Shown here one piece after another: positions 6,959 through 8,629 of a stretch of DNA of 8,629 nt (positions are counted from its first letter, which is position 1; the number at the start of each line of letters is the position of its first letter). Below the pieces are notes generated by a model. The model was not told the origin of the DNA. It worked only from the letters and a program-made list of their open reading frames with translations, and made no database searches. The stretch spans positions 1 to 8,629 of the forward strand of contig JANXSC010000530.1 in the NCBI GenBank assembly GCA_025352845.1, given 5' to 3'. The position numbers and the translations under genes are program-made. This DNA comes from Opitutaceae bacterium. GTDB taxonomy: Bacteria > Verrucomicrobiota > Verrucomicrobiia > Opitutales > Opitutaceae.

Positions 6959-7394
6959 GGCGCTGTAAAACTGTTAGCAGTTCACGATCGAGTTTTTCGC
7001 GCCGGTGTCTTTGGAGAATTTCTTCACCCGAGGGCGGAGCCTTCAGTCGGCGTCTGGATTTTTGAAGTTGGTCTAGACGCTCTAATTCGGGTCGGCTGAT
7101 TGTTTCGAGTGCCTCTTTGAGCACCAAGTTGTCGTATTGCTTCTGATGCGCGCCATCCCACGAGTTAACATCTTGAGGGAAGTTGACGACGAAAATTTGA
7201 GGATCCCGAGGGTTCGGAAGATCCCCAAAGATGGCTGCGTTGCCAGCCGCAGCGCTATCTTTCGAGATAGGCGCTTTCGCACTGAGATCGGTTGTTTGGC
7301 CGTCATGCCGGCCTTCCACGGCACCAGGGAGATGGCTGCTTTGCATCGCCAAGGCTAACGGAATTGTGTAAACAAATTTATCAAATTTCTTCAC
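6921..7394 (-). CDS. Unrecognised 157-aa helical protein, middle gene of the HNH cassette
   Basis: I do not recognise this protein. Residues 1-60 are low in predicted order (Ser/Ala/Gly-rich after a short apolar stretch, FVYTIPLALAM). Residues 65-78 (PQIFVVNFPQDVNS) look like a strand. From about 83 to 150 it is strongly helical and highly charged (LVLKEALETISRPELERL, EEILQRHRREKLDRELL), suggesting coiled-coil or protein/nucleic-acid contact. The start is GTG, overlapping the upstream stop as GTGA (7391-7394). An AAGGA 9 nt before it makes a good ribosome binding site. The 3' end overlaps the HNH gene by 38 nt. The tight packing argues that all three products act together, perhaps with this one as an adaptor for the nuclease; that is inference. 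The N-terminal stretch is not a convincing signal peptide. Confidence 0.68.
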   Translation of the reverse strand: MKKFDKFVYTIPLALAMQSSHLPGAVEGRHDGQTTDLSAKAPISKDSAAAGNAAIFGDLPNPRDPQIFVVNFPQDVNSWDGAHQKQYDNLVLKEALETISRPELERLDQLQKSRRRLKAPPSGEEILQRHRREKLDRELLTVLQRHVRLQRLTSHKA

Positions 7395-7918
7395 GCGAAT
7401 AAATCCTTAATCAGTGCGAGCTGAACCGCGGTTGTGCATCTGAACATGACGACAGGGTAGCATGGAATGATGTTCTTGTCTGCCACCTTGGAGGCGGCTT
7501 TGTCGGTGCCTTTCGCGGCAGCTTCCCTCGTCACCGAAAGCAAAGTGTGCATTGAGTATCGATAGAGCGCAATTTCACCGACCTCATCCATCCGGGACAG
7601 ATTCATGAGATTCACCGGATAGATTCGCTCGGGCGACGCGGCAAACAATGCGGGCGGCTCGCTTTCGTCGGTTGCGGAATCACTACTTGTGCTCAGATCC
7701 GCTAGGTATTGCATCGAACGCTCTTTGTTTCCGTCGATGTCACGTTTGCTCAGAACGAAACCATTCACCACGGGTGTTCCACCGCTTGATGAAACGAGCG
7801 CAGTAGTAACCAAGATATTTCCGTCCATCGGATCGCAGCGAAACCGATTGAAATACCACGCTTGAGCGAAGCTATCACCGACAAACTGGAATGTTGCGGG
7901 AATCGAAGTCCGGGCCAT
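7391..7918 (-). CDS. Unrecognised 175-aa protein, first gene of the HNH cassette
   Basis: I do not recognise this protein. The N-terminal part (residues 8-62: ATFQFVGDSFAQAWYFNRF, then GNILVTTALVSS and VNGFVLSKRDID) alternates strands, as in a small beta domain. A Ser/Asp/Glu linker (about 75-90) separates it from a second half with VGEIALYRYSMHTLLSV and a C-terminal IIPCYPVVMFRCTTAVQLALIKDLFA. The order of strands at the N-terminus faintly recalls DUF3467-type domains, but I would not assign it. It has no membrane segment, signal peptide or catalytic motif I can name. It heads an overlapping three-gene operon and is preceded by a long inverted repeat. A sensor or scaffold role for the nuclease would be plausible and unproven. 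The start ATG has no good Shine-Dalgarno. Confidence 0.68.
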   Translation of the reverse strand: MARTSIPATFQFVGDSFAQAWYFNRFRCDPMDGNILVTTALVSSSGGTPVVNGFVLSKRDIDGNKERSMQYLADLSTSSDSATDESEPPALFAASPERIYPVNLMNLSRMDEVGEIALYRYSMHTLLSVTREAAAKGTDKAASKVADKNIIPCYPVVMFRCTTAVQLALIKDLFA

Positions 7919-7949
7919 GGCGTAGGTGACGTGGGAGATGAATGGTCTT

Positions 7950-7989
7950 CAATCCTTAACGGCGCACAGTTCTGTGCCATTAAGGATTG
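7950..7989. promoter_or_regulatory. Long inverted repeat upstream of the HNH cassette
   Basis: The outer arms CAATCCTTAA (7950-7959) and TTAAGGATTG (7980-7989) pair perfectly over 10 bp. The inner arms GCACAG (7964-7969) and CTGTGC (7972-7977) pair over 6 bp around TT. A small asymmetric internal loop (4 by 2 nt) separates them. The dyad lies 32-71 nt upstream of the cassette's first ATG, where an operator or a 5'-leader hairpin would sit. No T-tract adjoins either side, so a terminator is unlikely. A further copy of AATCCTTAA occurs at 7402-7410, just before the second gene. Confidence 0.6.
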
Positions 7990-8117
7990 GAACAATAAGA
8001 TGAGTTTTTGGTTTTGGTGTCGATCCAACTTTTCCGTCGGCTGGAGTTAGGCGCACCGCGACCGGGGCGTATGCCGCACAGTAGAAACCCTCGGTTCACC
8101 GCTCATAGCCCTTGCGA

Positions 8118-8270
8118 TCATTGGCGGGGCTTAGCCGCGGCCGGGGATTTTTTCAGACACGCGACGACGGCGTGGTTTTCGATGCCGAGGTTTTCATCTC
8201 GGGGATGTCGGTCGCGAGTTTGGTGAGGAAGAATTATTGGTCAGTGTGGGTGAGGTTTTGCGGGTGGTGA
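8118..8270 (-). pseudogene. Decayed coding remnant, family not recognised
   Basis: Read on the minus strand from about 8270, codons encode IHHPQNLTHTDQ, a TAA stop (8234-8236), then FFLTKLATDIPEM. Near 8193-8203 the sense moves to another frame, giving ENLGIENHAVVACLKKS and ending at a TGA at 8118-8120. Third codon positions are mostly G or C in both segments, as in real genes of this genome, which suggests a gene broken by a stop and a frameshift. No start, full domain or family can be named. It could be a transposase or toxin fragment, or chance. Confidence 0.3.
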
Positions 8271-8289
8271 ATTAAACAGAGCCTTGATG

Positions 8290-8306
8290 GCCGTATCTGA
8301 TACGGC
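8290..8306. promoter_or_regulatory. Palindromic operator upstream of the antitoxin gene
   Basis: GCCGTATC (8290-8297), one central T, GATACGGC (8299-8306): perfect 8-bp arms ending 12 nt before the ATG at 8319. Ribbon-helix-helix and related antitoxins bind short palindromes over their own promoter, and GTAT..ATAC-type cores are common for VapB-like operators. The site therefore fits autoregulation. Promoter boxes cannot be fixed; TTGATG (8284-8289) directly precedes the palindrome. Confidence 0.6.
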
Positions 8307-8318
8307 AGCATCACGTGC

Positions 8319-8525
8319 ATGAGAATCATTCTGGACTTGGATCACGATGTGTTGCTGGCGGCCAGGGAGATTGCCGCGCGCTCTAAGCGCACGGCGGGCG
8401 CGGTGATTTCGGAGGTTTTCCGGCGCGGGTTGCACGCGGGGCCGCCGAGGGGACGCAGTCCGAGGCAAAAAGTGGCGGCTGGTTTCGAAGGGCGCATTCA
8501 AGGATCAATTCGAATTAGGGTTTGA
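8319..8525 (+). CDS. VapB-like ribbon-helix-helix antitoxin, probably truncated at its 3' end
   Basis: A 68-residue frame. Residues 1-40 fit a ribbon-helix-helix antitoxin of the VapB/DUF2191 kind: strand MRIILDLDHD, helix VLLAAREIAARSK, turn RTAG, helix AVISEVFRRGLHA. Such proteins bind DNA as dimers through the strand and neutralise a PIN-domain toxin through the C-terminus. After about residue 58 (AAGFEG) the sequence (RIQGSIRIRV) no longer looks like an antitoxin tail and overlaps, on the other strand, the 3' end of an IS30-like transposase. The true C-terminus was probably replaced by the IS. No PIN toxin follows within the window. The palindrome at 8290-8306 supports the start. Whether the shortened protein is functional cannot be told; without its toxin it may be an orphan DNA-binding protein. 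Confidence 0.65.
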   Translation: MRIILDLDHDVLLAAREIAARSKRTAGAVISEVFRRGLHAGPPRGRSPRQKVAAGFEGRIQGSIRIRV

Positions 8526-8629
8526 TATAAGGAGCTGATGGAAACGCTCGGCGGGGGAGGCGTCGTGGAGGATTTTGCGGGGGCGTTCGTTGAGCATGTC
8601 CTGGATGGAGCGGAGTTTTTGGTATGAGA
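8505..8629 (-). CDS. IS30-family transposase, C-terminal end only (runs off the window)
   Basis: On the minus strand the frame entering from the right edge reads SYQKLRSIQDMLNERPRKIL, then HDASPAERFHQLL and a short tail, stopping at the TGA at 8505-8507. The LNERPRK-x-L plus (T/S)PAExF pattern is the conserved end of IS30-like DDE transposases, just after the catalytic glutamate region. About 40 residues are visible; catalytic residues lie outside. In IS30 elements the gene ends near the terminal inverted repeat, so the IS end probably lies shortly left of 8505, inside the antitoxin gene. Intactness of the rest is unknown. Confidence 0.7.
   Translation of the reverse strand, partial: SYQKLRSIQDMLNERPRKILHDASPAERFHQLLISNPNSN

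Larger units (their letters stand above)
7919..8318. other. 400-bp gap between HNH cassette and antitoxin gene
   Basis: No intact gene is seen here. It holds the cassette's upstream dyad (7950-7989), an AT-richer stretch to about 8048 that probably carries the cassette promoter (TTGGAT on the minus strand at 8022-8027 is a possible -35, without a well-spaced -10), a decayed coding stretch (8118-8270) and the antitoxin operator (8290-8306). Confidence 0.5.

Noticed and set aside
7950..7989. The dyad as an SOS (LexA) box or an intrinsic terminator
   Set aside because: The inner core reads ACAG-TT-CTGT, the reverse polarity of a CTGT..ACAG box, and no T-tract follows on either strand.
8241..8501. 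Minus-strand 86-codon frame across the antitoxin gene
   Set aside because: Antisense to the ribbon-helix-helix gene and its operator, with no recognisable motif.
1..8629. CRISPR array, tRNA or rRNA genes
   Set aside because: I saw no regularly spaced direct repeats, no tRNA cloverleaf pattern and no conserved rRNA segments.

Overview
The window is GC-rich along most of its length and dense with genes on both strands. Nothing in it fixes the taxon. The GC-rich coding with weak ribosome binding sites, tandem prohibitin-like SPFH genes, a DUF3943 outer-membrane-type protein and a NupG-like permease would suit a Gram-negative environmental bacterium, perhaps of the Verrucomicrobiota/Opitutaceae type. 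That placement is inference only.

Layout. Positions 3-159 hold a non-coding repeat-like element: imperfect 24-bp inverted repeats enclose two perfect-stem hairpins. Positions 184-2067 (minus) are a three-gene operon of two colinear prohibitin-type SPFH membrane proteins and a 65-residue two-helix membrane protein. A short divergent intergenic region follows. Next comes a plus-strand pair (2209-4252): an exported DUF3943 protein and a PAP2-type phosphatase with a complete catalytic motif set, which suggests envelope lipid phosphate metabolism. Converging on it are a GNAT acetyltransferase (4410-4955) and a nucleoside-permease-like MFS transporter (5031-6275), both minus strand with GTG starts.

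From about 6356 the character changes. Three tightly overlapping minus-strand genes (7918 down to 6356) have visibly lower GC than their surroundings. They encode two proteins I do not recognise (175 and 157 aa) and an HNH nuclease distantly like PtuB-type nucleases. A long inverted repeat lies 32-71 nt upstream of the first gene. This cassette is the best candidate here for an undescribed system, possibly a defence or nucleic-acid-processing module, but its function is not shown by the sequence.

The right end (about 8050-8629) looks like accessory debris. It has a decayed coding stretch, a VapB-like ribbon-helix-helix antitoxin gene with a perfect palindrome just upstream and no visible toxin, and the 3' end of an IS30-like transposase running in from the right and overlapping the antitoxin's 3' end. 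Foreign cassette, orphan antitoxin and IS end together suggest a small genomic island or insertion hotspot next to housekeeping genes.
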